This document shows, one piece after another, positions 1 through 8,584 of a stretch of 64,000 nucleotides of DNA. The stretch's first letter is position 1. Each line of letters starts with the position of its first letter. The stretch covers positions 35,563 through 99,562 of the forward strand of contig CALIHP010000003.1 in NCBI GenBank assembly GCA_938020565.1, in the 5' to 3' direction. Origin of the DNA: an uncultured Anaerolineaceae bacterium. Its GTDB lineage: Bacteria > Chloroflexota > Anaerolineae > Anaerolineales > Anaerolineaceae. The notes beneath the pieces were generated by a model that worked only from the letters and a program-made list of their open reading frames with translations, ran no database searches and was not told where the DNA came from. The position numbers and the translations under genes were made by a program.

Positions 1-951
1 GGATATATCGCCAAAATCCTGATCACGCAGATCATCCCATCCAACGAAATCTTCCCCATCCTGAGCAGCCTGTTCTGTATAGGCGCTCCGATCTGGACGA
101 TGAACCGCGCGATGGATCATGACGACCGCACGGGTAAGCTGGTCGACCTGCTGCCGCTGCTGTTTATACCGTTTATCGCGCTTCAGGGGTATTCGATCTG
201 GCTGCGTATTTCCGAATTCGGGCTGACAACGACGCGTTATCTCGGCTGCGCGCTGATCGCGCTGGAGATCGTCTATTTCACGCTGTACTTTTTTCATGGA
301 CGAAAGACGGAAGGCGTCCTGACCGCCGCCGTCGTCCTCGCTGCGCTCGCCTACGTTGTTCCCGGGATTAACTCCCGCGACCTGCCGTTCAATCGACAGT
401 TGGCTGAGTTGAACGCTTACGCCACCAACCCGGACACGTTCGACGAAAGCGATTTGTATCGCGTCGCCGGCGCTTACAACTACCTGAAATCCGTGCCCGG
501 CGGCATGGAGGCCATGGAAACGATTGACGCGAAGATCCTCGATAAAATCGAATCGCTCCCGCTCGCGAGGTCCGAAGACAGGAGCTATTACAATTTTTGG
601 GGCGAAAATAACGAAAAAATCGACGTGATCGGTTTCTCCGCGATCCGGCCCAATATCTACTGTAACTCAGAGTATAATGAAACGGTCGACCTGAACGCGA
701 TCGCCTGCTACCTGCCGGACAGCGCAGCGAAGGATCCGGAGCGCCGGCCGACGCCATTCCTGACGATCGATTTCAGCGAAATCTACGCGACATACGCGAC
801 CGTTCGCAGCGCGGAATCCAGACAGCTGGAAACGAATCAGGTCCCGCTCCCGAACGGGGACGTCCTCTGGCTGGAATCGCTGTCGTTTGAAATCGACGAA
901 AACGGAGAGGTTCGATACTTCTCCGCGAACGGGTTCTATCTAGAAAAATAG
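1..951 (+). CDS. DUF4153 domain membrane protein, C-terminal part
   Basis: The frame is open from base 1, so this is the 3' end (316 residues visible) of a larger gene that begins outside the window. The first part has several hydrophobic segments and the stretch RISEFGLTTTRYLG, which resembles the conserved RI.xYGLTxxRY region of DUF4153/DUF4173 integral membrane proteins. After about residue 150 the chain becomes a soluble, acidic, presumably extracytoplasmic domain that I do not recognise. The family has no firmly known function. The stop codon lies inside a terminator hairpin. The family call is moderately sure; a role cannot be given. Confidence 0.7.
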   Translation, partial: GYIAKILITQIIPSNEIFPILSSLFCIGAPIWTMNRAMDHDDRTGKLVDLLPLLFIPFIALQGYSIWLRISEFGLTTTRYLGCALIALEIVYFTLYFFHGRKTEGVLTAAVVLAALAYVVPGINSRDLPFNRQLAELNAYATNPDTFDESDLYRVAGAYNYLKSVPGGMEAMETIDAKILDKIESLPLARSEDRSYYNFWGENNEKIDVIGFSAIRPNIYCNSEYNETVDLNAIACYLPDSAAKDPERRPTPFLTIDFSEIYATYATVRSAESRQLETNQVPLPNGDVLWLESLSFEIDENGEVRYFSANGFYLEK

Positions 952-961
952 AACCCGTTTT
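928..961 (+). terminator. Terminator overlapping the stop of the DUF4153 gene
   Basis: AACGGGTTCTAT (928-939) pairs perfectly with ATAGAACCCGTT (948-959) across an 8-base loop, followed by a short T run. The TAG stop codon sits in the right arm. Confidence 0.75.
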
Positions 962-975
962 CACGGAACCAACGA

Positions 976-1005
976 GGCGGGGGAAGTTTTACTTTTTCCC
1001 CCGCC
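976..1005. terminator. Bidirectional terminator between convergent genes
   Basis: GGCGGGGGAA (976-985) pairs with TTCCCCCGCC (996-1005). It lies between the convergent DUF4153 gene and the lipoprotein gene, so it can act in either direction, though the T tracts are weak. Confidence 0.65.
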
Positions 1006-1033
1006 GCTTTCTTTCTACGCCCGGCTCGTCCGG

Positions 1034-1738
1034 TTAACGCCCCATTTCAATCAGCCGCGGCGTCACCATCAGGAACGGATTCTCACTGGAAAATCGCAGC
1101 GTCTCGACCGGCGCCTTCGCCGGATCGCCCGAATCCAGATCCGCTTCCTTCGCGATCGTCCGCTCAACGTTCAGAACGACGTAATTTGCTCCGTCAAACG
1201 TAACGTCCATCGACGCTTTTAAGAACTTGTCCCCCTCGGACATCGAGCATTTCAGACCCTCTACCCGCCAGGTCCGCTCGTCCTTCGCCGACCAGCTCCC
1301 CTCGTCGACGACCAACAGGTGAAAACCCGACAGGTCGCTGTATGAATGAAAATTCGATAGATTAAACGTCGATCCGTCATCCTTGAAAACGTCGGTCGCC
1401 ACGCCGTTCGTCATCGCAACGACCGCCGCCCGCAGCGCCATTTCGCGAGGGAATACGGATTCAGGATCGCCGCTATCCGCAACGCCGTCTCCGCCCGCCG
1501 GGCCAGAGTCCGGCGTCTCAGGAACGTCCGCGGCAGCGCCAGTCTCCGGCGTCTGAGTCGCTGCGTCCTGAGGCCCCTCGTCGTCAGCCCGGATAACCTC
1601 CGCGGCTGGAGCCGGCAGCGGCGTTTCGGTGGCTTCCGGTTCTTCGCCCGCGTGGTCCGGAACGTTACAGGCAGGCAGCAGAATAACAACGGCCGTCAAC
1701 AGTAAGCCAAGCATGATTATGATTGCAATCCGTTTCAT
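1034..1738 (-). CDS. Hypothetical lipoprotein
   Basis: A 234-residue secreted lipoprotein. The ATG at 1738 is preferred over an upstream in-frame TTG because GAGGAG lies about 6 bases before it. Residues 1-23 form a type II signal peptide ending in the lipobox LPAC with Cys24 as the lipidation site. Residues 25-100 are a Pro/Glu/Thr/Asp/Gly-rich low-complexity linker, as expected for a tether. The C-terminal 130 residues form a compact domain with alternating hydrophobic positions that I do not recognise. It is the last gene of a leftward three-gene operon, 19 bp after the DUF6056 gene, so a role at the cell surface is likely but unspecified. Confidence 0.75.
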   Translation of the reverse strand: MKRIAIIIMLGLLLTAVVILLPACNVPDHAGEEPEATETPLPAPAAEVIRADDEGPQDAATQTPETGAAADVPETPDSGPAGGDGVADSGDPESVFPREMALRAAVVAMTNGVATDVFKDDGSTFNLSNFHSYSDLSGFHLLVVDEGSWSAKDERTWRVEGLKCSMSEGDKFLKASMDVTFDGANYVVLNVERTIAKEADLDSGDPAKAPVETLRFSSENPFLMVTPRLIEMGR

Positions 1739-1757
1739 CAATTCTCCTCAACTATCG

Positions 1758-3128
1758 TTATTTAAAAATCCTGGCGACATCATACGCGAACTTCGCCATC
1801 GACAAAAAAGCGAAGACCGGCATCGCCCTGTTCAGGACCCGCCGTTCCTTCTCGCCGATCAATCCTTCCCGAAACGCCGAGAAGATCCCGGCCAACGCCG
1901 CAGAGATCAGGCAGAACGCCAGGACCGAGCAGGCGCGATACCCCGACTGGAATACAGACGGCGAAAAGCCAATGACGAGGCGCGTCGAAAACCCCGCCGC
2001 CAGGAGCACGCCCATCACAGCCAGATCCCGCCGTCGGTTCATGACCAAATAATATGACAGAATGAACAGCGCCAGGAACAATCCAAAAACAAAAAACTTG
2101 ACAAAAGCATTCATCGAGTACCGCGTCGTCTCCGATATCAGTCCATATCGGCTGATCGGCGCGGCAATCACGTTCCCGAACGGGACCAGACGTTCCGTCA
2201 GGTTAGAAAACTGCCGGTGGAACGCGCTGACGATCGCGAAAGGCACGAACGGAATCAGCGAATAAGCCAGACTTCGGAACTTTTTCCAGATCAGGTAAGT
2301 CATCCCTGCGCAGAGAAAGACAACCAGGAGATGATTCTCGACGATCAGCCACTGCAACGTCATCGAAAGCCCGATCTCGACTTTATCAAAAACGCTCAGC
2401 TTCCCAAAGAACGGCAGCCACCGTGTTTCTAAAAAAGTCCGATTATGATTTCCCGGCGACGCGAAAACGAAAACGAGACTTCCCACGCTCAGGAGCCAGA
2501 AAACGACGCTCGCGGCGACGAGGCGGCGGCGAACGATCGTATAGACCAGGAAACTCGTGTAAGCGAACAGGATCACGACCATCATCTGTTCATTGTTCGC
2601 GCCATAAATCAGGCATGCGCCATACGCGGTCAGCTCGTACCAACGGACCGATTCACCATCCAGCCAGCGCCGGATCGGAACGAGCGACATCATGCCAAAC
2701 GCGATCGGGCTCAGGTACGTCGTCATCGTCGCGATCCAGCCGGCCGAGCCAAGCTCGGTCAGCGGATACAGCATGGCCATCCCGGCAACGATCAGATTTC
2801 CCGACCTGCGGTCCCCCTCGACGAAAAGCCGCGACAGCGCGGACAACAGGACATACATCGAAAGACCCATGAAAAGAGCGAAAAAAACCTGATTCCGCCC
2901 GGTCAGGTAGTACATCACAAAATTGATCAGGACACGCGACGCCCAGGTAAAGTACATCTCCCAGGCCCTGTTCCAGATTTCGGCGGCCGGTACGCCTCTC
3001 GTCAGGTAGATATTGACGAGATCGTCGCCGCCCAGCCGTGCGAAATACATGATAACCGCGAATGCCAAACTGACCGCAATAAAAATCAGCCGATCATCCA
3101 AAAGCCAACGCTGAATTCTCGCTTTCAT
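1758..3128 (-). CDS. DUF6056-like polytopic membrane protein
   Basis: A 456-residue protein with around ten hydrophobic segments. The N-terminal pattern (one membrane segment, then LGGDDLVNIYL, then WASRVLINFVMYYLTGRN) resembles DUF6056 proteins and, more distantly, GT-C glycosyltransferases, where an acidic pair after the first membrane helix is typical. By analogy it may transfer a sugar or modify a surface polymer from a lipid-linked donor, but this is inference. Its start overlaps the stop of the upstream gene by 4 bp, showing translational coupling, and the lipoprotein gene follows directly. Confidence 0.6.
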   Translation of the reverse strand: MKARIQRWLLDDRLIFIAVSLAFAVIMYFARLGGDDLVNIYLTRGVPAAEIWNRAWEMYFTWASRVLINFVMYYLTGRNQVFFALFMGLSMYVLLSALSRLFVEGDRRSGNLIVAGMAMLYPLTELGSAGWIATMTTYLSPIAFGMMSLVPIRRWLDGESVRWYELTAYGACLIYGANNEQMMVVILFAYTSFLVYTIVRRRLVAASVVFWLLSVGSLVFVFASPGNHNRTFLETRWLPFFGKLSVFDKVEIGLSMTLQWLIVENHLLVVFLCAGMTYLIWKKFRSLAYSLIPFVPFAIVSAFHRQFSNLTERLVPFGNVIAAPISRYGLISETTRYSMNAFVKFFVFGLFLALFILSYYLVMNRRRDLAVMGVLLAAGFSTRLVIGFSPSVFQSGYRACSVLAFCLISAALAGIFSAFREGLIGEKERRVLNRAMPVFAFLSMAKFAYDVARIFK

Positions 3129-3625
3129 CGCTGATCCCTTTCCAACGCCGTTTCCGTATCAATCAGGCGTTCCTTTCCCTGAATTTTTACGCGTAACAGG
3201 ATCGTATACGAACGCTTCGCCAGGTCGATCGGAGCGCGAGCCGGAATCAGGACCTCGAACCCGGCCCAGTCATAGTTCGTTCCGTCGTCCATCTCCGCCG
3301 TCACGTCATCGCGGAAGGTTACCACCGTCGGCAGGAGGAACCCTTTTCCGGTCTCCTCCTCTCTCAGGACGACGTCGATCTCGACCGGCAGCGTTTCATG
3401 ATGACGTTCTATGATCCAGCCTTTAATTCGAATCATAGCCGCCGATTCGACCGTCTCCAACGCGAATTCATACTTCTCCGCCGTGGAGGCTATCGGAACG
3501 GAAGCGACGTCGAAAGGCTGGATCCGCGTATCCTCCCAGACCAGGAACGCCCAAGCGGCAATGATCAGAAGAAAGGAGCTGATGATAAACGGCAGGATGA
3601 TCTTTTTTTGTTCGAGTCTTTCCAT
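3125..3625 (-). CDS. Membrane-anchored protein of unknown function
   Basis: A 166-residue protein with a single membrane anchor at about residues 9-30 (rich in Ile, Leu and Phe) and an extracytoplasmic beta-rich domain. The start is supported by AGGAGG 9 bases upstream. It contains the phrase IRIKGWIIE, reminiscent of a small carbohydrate- or ligand-binding fold seen next to membrane glycosyltransferases, but I cannot assign a family. It opens the operon with the DUF6056 protein and the lipoprotein; the 4-bp overlap suggests it works with the DUF6056 protein, perhaps as an accessory subunit. Confidence 0.65.
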   Translation of the reverse strand: MERLEQKKIILPFIISSFLLIIAAWAFLVWEDTRIQPFDVASVPIASTAEKYEFALETVESAAMIRIKGWIIERHHETLPVEIDVVLREEETGKGFLLPTVVTFRDDVTAEMDDGTNYDWAGFEVLIPARAPIDLAKRSYTILLRVKIQGKERLIDTETALERDQR

Positions 3626-3714
3626 GTTCAGCGCCTCCTATGCGTCAGGATACAGGAATCATACCATGAGGAACGCCGCGCGGCGCGCCGAAATTTCATC
3701 GGCAGAATTTCCTG

Positions 3715-3720
3715 TATAAT
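3715..3720 (+). promoter_or_regulatory. -10 box of a leaderless promoter
   Basis: A consensus TATAAT ends 7 bases before the ATG at 3728. With the usual 6-8 base spacing, transcription would start at or within a base or two of the start codon, giving a leaderless mRNA. No Shine-Dalgarno sequence is visible and the -35 region is weak. Confidence 0.6.
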
Positions 3721-3727
3721 TTTTGAC

Positions 3728-5359
3728 ATGAAAATAAGCCGCCGCGAAAAGCCGCTGTACGCCCTGACGATCGCGCTCATGGCCGTCTATTTCGTTCTTG
3801 GCTGCGGGATTTTCGACGATTACGGCTGCGGTCCGGACGAGGGAATCGAACGGCAGACGTCGCTTGTCAATTTCCGATACACGATCGAGCGGCTGCGGCT
3901 GCCAGTTCCGGATCGCTGGACGACGTTCCTCGCGTACCTGCCTGACCTGAAAGAATACCGGGACCGATATTACGGAACCGCGCTGCACCAGCCGCTCGTC
4001 CTGATCGAGGCGATGGGAAATTTTACGATGCCCGCCCGCGACTTCTATCGCATGCGTCATTTTTATACGTTTTTGAACTGGTACGCGGCGACGATCTTCT
4101 TTTACGCGCTGATCCGAAGACGCTTTGGCGACCCGCTGACCGCGCTGATCGGTTGGCTGATCCTTGTCCTGACGCCGCGCTTCTTCGCCGAGGCTTTCTA
4201 TAATAATAAGGATATCCTGTTTACCGCTTGGACAATTTTTTCGCTCTGCACGGTCGATCGCTGGATCCAGCGGAAAACGGTTCGTTCCGCGTTGCTGACC
4301 GCCGCCGTCCTGGCGCTGACCGTCAATACGCGCCTGAACGGTCTGGCCTACCTGCCCATCGCGATTGCGATTTATTTTATCAGCGCGCTCCAATCAAAAG
4401 AAAAGCCTCGGGACGCCCTGACGCAGGTCCTCCTGATCGGGATCCTCTTTCTGATTTTCCTGATTGCAATTACGCCGAACCTCTGGGAATCGCCGCTGCC
4501 AACGCTGATCGAGACGTTTCGTTTTAGCGCCGCCCACCCGAACCACAGCGCGCAGGGGAACCTTTTTTTCGGAAAGCTGATCGACGCGTCGCTGTCCCGA
4601 AGGTACGTCGCCGTATGGATCGCGCTGACGACGCCGACAGGGTACCTGATTTTATCCGCTGCGGGGCTGATCCTCTTTTTTTTCGAAACGTTCCGCCGGC
4701 GGAAGACGTCCGAACCGCGCCCGTCGCAGCGAAGCGACCTGCTCGCGCTGACGATCGGCGCCGTCCCGCTTTTATATATCGTGCTGCGCCATGTCACGAT
4801 TTATAATACCTGGCGGCACTGTTATTTCGTATATCCTACAATCGTATATTTCGCCGCCTTCGCCGTCAACCGCTCTATCAGCAAGCTGCGCGCGGTTCCG
4901 AGTCCGAACGTCCGCGCCGGAATGGCGGGTCTCGCTGCGGCGTGCCTGATCGCGATGATTGGCGAGAGCGGCGTCTGGATCGCGCGAAACCACCCCTATC
5001 AGTTCGCCTATTTCGCCCCACCCGCGCGTCCGAACGCGGAAGCGTTTTCCGGGGACTACTGGGGAATCGCAACGCGCCAGCTCCTGGAAGCGATCGCTGA
5101 AAACGACCCATCGCCCTGGATTCAGGTCAATCATCTCTACACGCAAACCGGCTCGATCAACCGGGGGAATCTGGACGACGTGGACCGCGTCCGAATGGAC
5201 CTGTCCTACGAAATCAACGATGATACCGACTATATCCTGTTCAGCCGGGATGAAAAGACGCTCGATCCGGCCGACTTTTCCGGCTTTGAGCCGTGGTATG
5301 AAATTCGTGTCGACGGTTCGCTGATCGGGGCGGTACTGAAAAGAACCGGTGCGCCGTAA
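3728..5359 (+). CDS. GT39-like membrane glycosyltransferase
   Basis: A 543-residue polytopic protein. The long upstream open frame is ignored because it runs antisense through the neighbouring gene, and the ATG at 3728 directly follows a TATAAT box. After the first membrane segment comes FDDYGCGPDEG (Asp30-Asp31 and Asp37-Glu38), matching the acidic loop that binds metal and donor phosphate in GT-C enzymes of the PMT/GT39 group. About ten further hydrophobic segments follow, with a soluble tail from about residue 440. Such enzymes move a sugar from a polyprenyl-phosphate donor to a protein or glycan outside the membrane. The acceptor is unknown. It is transcribed divergently from the DUF6056 operon. 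Confidence 0.75.
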   Translation: MKISRREKPLYALTIALMAVYFVLGCGIFDDYGCGPDEGIERQTSLVNFRYTIERLRLPVPDRWTTFLAYLPDLKEYRDRYYGTALHQPLVLIEAMGNFTMPARDFYRMRHFYTFLNWYAATIFFYALIRRRFGDPLTALIGWLILVLTPRFFAEAFYNNKDILFTAWTIFSLCTVDRWIQRKTVRSALLTAAVLALTVNTRLNGLAYLPIAIAIYFISALQSKEKPRDALTQVLLIGILFLIFLIAITPNLWESPLPTLIETFRFSAAHPNHSAQGNLFFGKLIDASLSRRYVAVWIALTTPTGYLILSAAGLILFFFETFRRRKTSEPRPSQRSDLLALTIGAVPLLYIVLRHVTIYNTWRHCYFVYPTIVYFAAFAVNRSISKLRAVPSPNVRAGMAGLAAACLIAMIGESGVWIARNHPYQFAYFAPPARPNAEAFSGDYWGIATRQLLEAIAENDPSPWIQVNHLYTQTGSINRGNLDDVDRVRMDLSYEINDDTDYILFSRDEKTLDPADFSGFEPWYEIRVDGSLIGAVLKRTGAP

Positions 5360-5415
5360 GACAAAGCAATAATTCATCGGATCATATCCTTGTGACAAAA
5401 ATCATATTTACGCTG

Positions 5416-5483
5416 TGACACTGTCATCAGACAGCCCAAACAGGGCGAATTCCCCTTGCTTTTTTGCAAAATGAGATTATATT
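5416..5483 (+). promoter_or_regulatory. Promoter and candidate operators of the GntR gene
   Basis: TTGCTT (5456-5461) and TATATT (5478-5483) are 16 bases apart, and the ATG at 5495 follows only 11 bases after the -10 box, so the transcript has almost no leader. Just upstream are two overlapping palindromes, TGACACTGTCA (5416-5426) and CTGTCATCAGACAG (5421-5434), which are candidate binding sites for the regulator encoded downstream. Operator identity is inference. Confidence 0.5.
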
Positions 5484-5494
5484 GTTATAACATC

Positions 5495-6256
5495 ATGCAA
5501 ACAGCAAAATTACCCATCCCTAATCGATTAGACCGCAACAGTTACAAGCCGCTCTACTTACAGTTAGCACAGCAGATTACCGCCTGTATCAACAAAGGCG
5601 AGCTAAAGAGCGGCGATCGGATTCCATCCGAGCTGGATCTCGCGAAAGAACTAAATATTTCCCGAATGACGGTCCGCTTGGCAATGGATGAGCTCTTAGA
5701 TCATGGAATCGTTTATCGGGAGCAGGGACGCGGCACATACATCGCAGAACCGCAAATGAAAGGCGTGCGTGGATTCTCCAGTTTTACGGAGGACATGACC
5801 GATCGCGGCTTTGCGACCTTGACAAGCGTATTAGAGAATAAAAAGACAATCGCAACGCATGCCGTCATGATCGAGATGGGGCTGCGCGAGCCGCGTGAAG
5901 TCGTCCAAATCAAACGGCTTCGGTTCGTTGAAGGCGTGCCTTGGGCGCTTCAAGCGACAACGCTGCCAGCAGATTCGGTTCCCGGATTGGAAAACGAGGA
6001 CCTATCCCAGTCTCTATTCAAAATTCTCCGTGAAAAATATCAAATTCATCCTGCCTGGACCGATGCGAAAGTGCATGCGCGGATCGCAGATGAAAAAGAA
6101 TCCGCACTGCTGGAACTTCCGGTCGGTTCACCGGTCCTCGTCGTCCATGGTATCACCTATACGGATTCGTTTGAACTGGTCGAAGTCGTCCATACGGTAT
6201 ACAACGCTGAAGAAGTATCGCTGTACATGGGACGGCAGAAAGTATCACGGGGATAA
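5495..6256 (+). CDS. GntR/HutC-family transcriptional regulator
   Basis: A 253-residue DNA-binding regulator. The winged helix lies at residues 15-85 with the typical YLQLAQQI, SGDRIPSELDLAKEL, SRMTVRLAMDEL and GRGTYI elements; residues 95-245 form a UTRA effector domain of the HutC subfamily, which usually binds a phosphosugar or amino sugar phosphate. The start at ATG 5495 skips an upstream TTG that is part of the -35 box. Two bases separate it from the ROK kinase gene, so it heads the operon and probably autoregulates it. The likely effector is the phosphorylated product of the imported sugar. Confidence 0.88.
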   Translation: MQTAKLPIPNRLDRNSYKPLYLQLAQQITACINKGELKSGDRIPSELDLAKELNISRMTVRLAMDELLDHGIVYREQGRGTYIAEPQMKGVRGFSSFTEDMTDRGFATLTSVLENKKTIATHAVMIEMGLREPREVVQIKRLRFVEGVPWALQATTLPADSVPGLENEDLSQSLFKILREKYQIHPAWTDAKVHARIADEKESALLELPVGSPVLVVHGITYTDSFELVEVVHTVYNAEEVSLYMGRQKVSRG

Positions 6257-6258
6257 AA

Positions 6259-7263
6259 ATGTCACAAAATGGAAATAAACCTGTACTCGGGATCGATATC
6301 GGCGGAACCAAAATCGCGGGCGCGTTGATTTCGCGGAACGGCGAGATTTTTCATAAAACTCAAATTCCCACGCCGCAAACCGGCCCGGGGAACGGTTTCC
6401 AGCAAATCGCCAGCCTCATCGATCAGATTCTGAAAAACGCCGGCCTTTACACGAAGGACATCGCAGGGGTCGGGGTCGGAATCCCAGCAGCGTTAGAACC
6501 TGAAACGGATTTTGTCCTCAACGCGCCGAATATTACCGGATGGACCAACGTGGACCTGAAGGGCTACCTTCAAGAGAAACTGGCTGTTCCAACCGCGCTG
6601 GAATACGACGGACATACGGCAGTTCTCGGAGAATTCTGGAAAGGGGCGGGGCAGGGTTTCCAAAACGTTGCTGATGTCATTATCGGAACAGGAATCGGAG
6701 CTGGATTCATTGCTGACGGGCGGCTTATTCGCGGTGCAAATCGGCTCGCCGGCGCTGTTGGCTGGCAGGTTTTATCGCTTTCTCCGGGAGAATTCCCCGA
6801 ACGAAACGAAACGAACGGCTTTTGGGAAAGCTGCTGTTCCGGGGTAGGAATCGCTGCGTCCGCCCAAGGTCGCTTTTCCGAGCGGGAACTTTCCCAAATT
6901 CACGTCAAATACGGAGAAATAACCACAAAAACGATTTTCGATTTAGCTAAAGCCGGTAATCGAACCGCAGCCGAAATTCTTAACCAGGCTGCCGACCGGA
7001 TCGGAATTGGACTGGCAAATATTATTTCAACGCTGAACCCGGAAAGAATTATTTTAGGCGGGACCGTTGGACAAGCCTGCGATTTCCTGCTGAATCGAAT
7101 TACAGCGTCGGCGAAGAAAAGCGCACAGCCGATATCAGCCAGAACCGCTGATATCGTGACTTCCAGCTTAGGAACAGACGCCGGCCTTTTAGGAGCCGCA
7201 TACGGGATCATCCTACGATTGGACGGTGTTTCCCGAAATGAAGAAAAAAGGAGAAAATCATGA
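6259..7263 (+). CDS. ROK-family sugar kinase
   Basis: A 334-residue ROK protein that should phosphorylate the sugar imported by the adjacent transporter. The nucleotide-phosphate loop DIGGTKIAG is at residues 13-21, the catalytic Asp is likely Asp117 in EYDGHTAVLGE, and a second phosphate motif IGTGIGAGF lies at 142-150. No helix-turn-helix precedes the kinase domain, so it is an enzyme rather than a NagC-type repressor. The usual zinc site is missing: the GH of the consensus is Gly168-Trp169 and the CxCGxxGCxE cluster is replaced by a GFWESCCSG stretch. Substrate is unknown; an amino sugar is plausible given the two SIS-domain genes. Its stop overlaps the next start by 4 bp. Confidence 0.85.
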   Translation: MSQNGNKPVLGIDIGGTKIAGALISRNGEIFHKTQIPTPQTGPGNGFQQIASLIDQILKNAGLYTKDIAGVGVGIPAALEPETDFVLNAPNITGWTNVDLKGYLQEKLAVPTALEYDGHTAVLGEFWKGAGQGFQNVADVIIGTGIGAGFIADGRLIRGANRLAGAVGWQVLSLSPGEFPERNETNGFWESCCSGVGIAASAQGRFSERELSQIHVKYGEITTKTIFDLAKAGNRTAAEILNQAADRIGIGLANIISTLNPERIILGGTVGQACDFLLNRITASAKKSAQPISARTADIVTSSLGTDAGLLGAAYGIILRLDGVSRNEEKRRKS

Positions 7264-8510
7264 AAAAGAGTATTTTGTTTTGGTTCGTTTTACTGCTGGT
7301 ATGCGCTTCATTTGTCAGTGCGTCTGCGCAGGATATCAGCGGGGAAATCAGCGTTCTCGTCCGCCCCGACGAAGGCGGCGTTTTCGAGAAATACGTTCCC
7401 CTCTTCGAAGCTGAAACCGGCGTCAAGGTCACCGTTGACTTCGTCAGCTGGGACGAGATCACGGCAAAAACGTTGACGACGCTGGCGAGCGGCGGGGGCG
7501 GATACGACGTTGTTTTTATCCCGTCCGCCGATGCGACGAAATTGATGGCCGGGGGTTGGTTCGAACCGATTACCGATATGATCTCCGACGATCCAGGCGC
7601 ATGGCTGGAAGCATTAGTCAAATTCTACAGCGATCGCGATGGGAATCTGCTCGGTATCCCCTGGTATTCCGGCGCATCGCATTTCGTCTACAACAAGGCA
7701 ATTTTAGAAGCCGCAGCCGTCGATCCGGGAAGCTTAACGTCATGGGACGCAGTGCTCGAAGCCTGCGCAAAGATTAAAGAAGTCGGTGCTGTCGAATATT
7801 GCTTTACGCCATCGGCGAAATATCCAGGCAACTTCTACTATAACTGGGGTTCCGTCGGATATTCGTTCGGTGCAAAATTCTTTGATGAAGAAGGAATAAT
7901 TCTTTTCGACCATGAAGAAGCCGTTCTGAACGCAACGAAAATGTACGAAACCGGCGTGAAGGAAGGGTACTTCAATCCGGCAGGAATCGCCATGAGCGAC
8001 TACGACGCATTGATCGAATTCGGAACTGGCGCGACCGCCTTCATGATCAATTCAACGTGGTCGGCAACGCAGGCGACTCGAAACCCAGAGCTGTCGTCCG
8101 TTTACGAGAACGCGGAAATCGCCCTGCTTCCGGGTGAATTCGGAACTTACCTGTACGGCGGAGCGTTTGGCGTTCTGACCGCTTCCGATAATAAAGACGC
8201 GGCGAAGGCGTTCATCCAGTTTATCACCAGCGAAGAAGCGCAGAAGGATCACGCTATCGAGGGCGGGAACCTGCCGACCCGTGTATCGTTATTTACTGAC
8301 GCCGATATCAGCGCTGCCTGGAAAGGCTACGACGTTTTGAGCGCCCAGCTGGATCATGGCGATTTCGCACCGAAGCTGGAATGGTTCGACGCCTGGCGTC
8401 AGGCCGCCGCTACCGCTATTCAGGATGTCCTGAAAGAAAGCAAAAGCGCAGAAGACGCAATTGAATGGCTGAAGGCGGAAACGGAAAAAATAATCGCCGA
8501 AGCTGAATAA
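7260..8510 (+). CDS. Sugar ABC transporter substrate-binding protein
   Basis: A 416-residue extracellular solute-binding protein of the MalE/UgpB type (family 1). Residues 1-23 form a signal peptide ending SVSASAQ; no lipobox Cys is present, so it is either cleaved by signal peptidase I or stays anchored. The mature part shows the normal two-lobe pattern, including FEAETGVKVTVDFVSWDE, a central VPFIPS-like strand and a C-terminal helix rich in Lys and Glu. It captures an oligosaccharide or sugar and hands it to the two permeases encoded downstream. A stable hairpin follows the stop, which probably raises its expression above that of the permeases. Confidence 0.88.
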   Translation: MKKSILFWFVLLLVCASFVSASAQDISGEISVLVRPDEGGVFEKYVPLFEAETGVKVTVDFVSWDEITAKTLTTLASGGGGYDVVFIPSADATKLMAGGWFEPITDMISDDPGAWLEALVKFYSDRDGNLLGIPWYSGASHFVYNKAILEAAAVDPGSLTSWDAVLEACAKIKEVGAVEYCFTPSAKYPGNFYYNWGSVGYSFGAKFFDEEGIILFDHEEAVLNATKMYETGVKEGYFNPAGIAMSDYDALIEFGTGATAFMINSTWSATQATRNPELSSVYENAEIALLPGEFGTYLYGGAFGVLTASDNKDAAKAFIQFITSEEAQKDHAIEGGNLPTRVSLFTDADISAAWKGYDVLSAQLDHGDFAPKLEWFDAWRQAAATAIQDVLKESKSAEDAIEWLKAETEKIIAEAE

Positions 8511-8523
8511 ATCGATTCACGCA

Positions 8524-8556
8524 TGGCGGACGTCAGGAAGACTCCTGCGTCCGCCA
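8524..8556 (+). other. Intra-operon hairpin after the binding-protein gene
   Basis: TGGCGGACG (8524-8532) pairs with CGTCCGCCA (8548-8556), with an inner CAGGA/TCCTG stem. There is no T tract, so it is more likely a 3' mRNA stabiliser or partial terminator between the binding protein and permease genes than a full terminator. Confidence 0.6.
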
Positions 8557-8584
8557 GCCAAAAACTGAAAGACGACTTTGCCTT

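Noticed and set aside
389..757. Arg/Ser-rich minus-strand frame inside the DUF4153 gene (and many like it)
   Set aside because: Arg/Ser/Pro-rich shadow of a GC-rich coding strand without start signals.
3398..3727. N-terminal extension of the GT39-like gene
   Set aside because: It runs antisense through the anchored-protein gene, is Arg/Asp-rich in shadow style, and the ATG at 3728 has its own -10 box and starts the normal first membrane helix.
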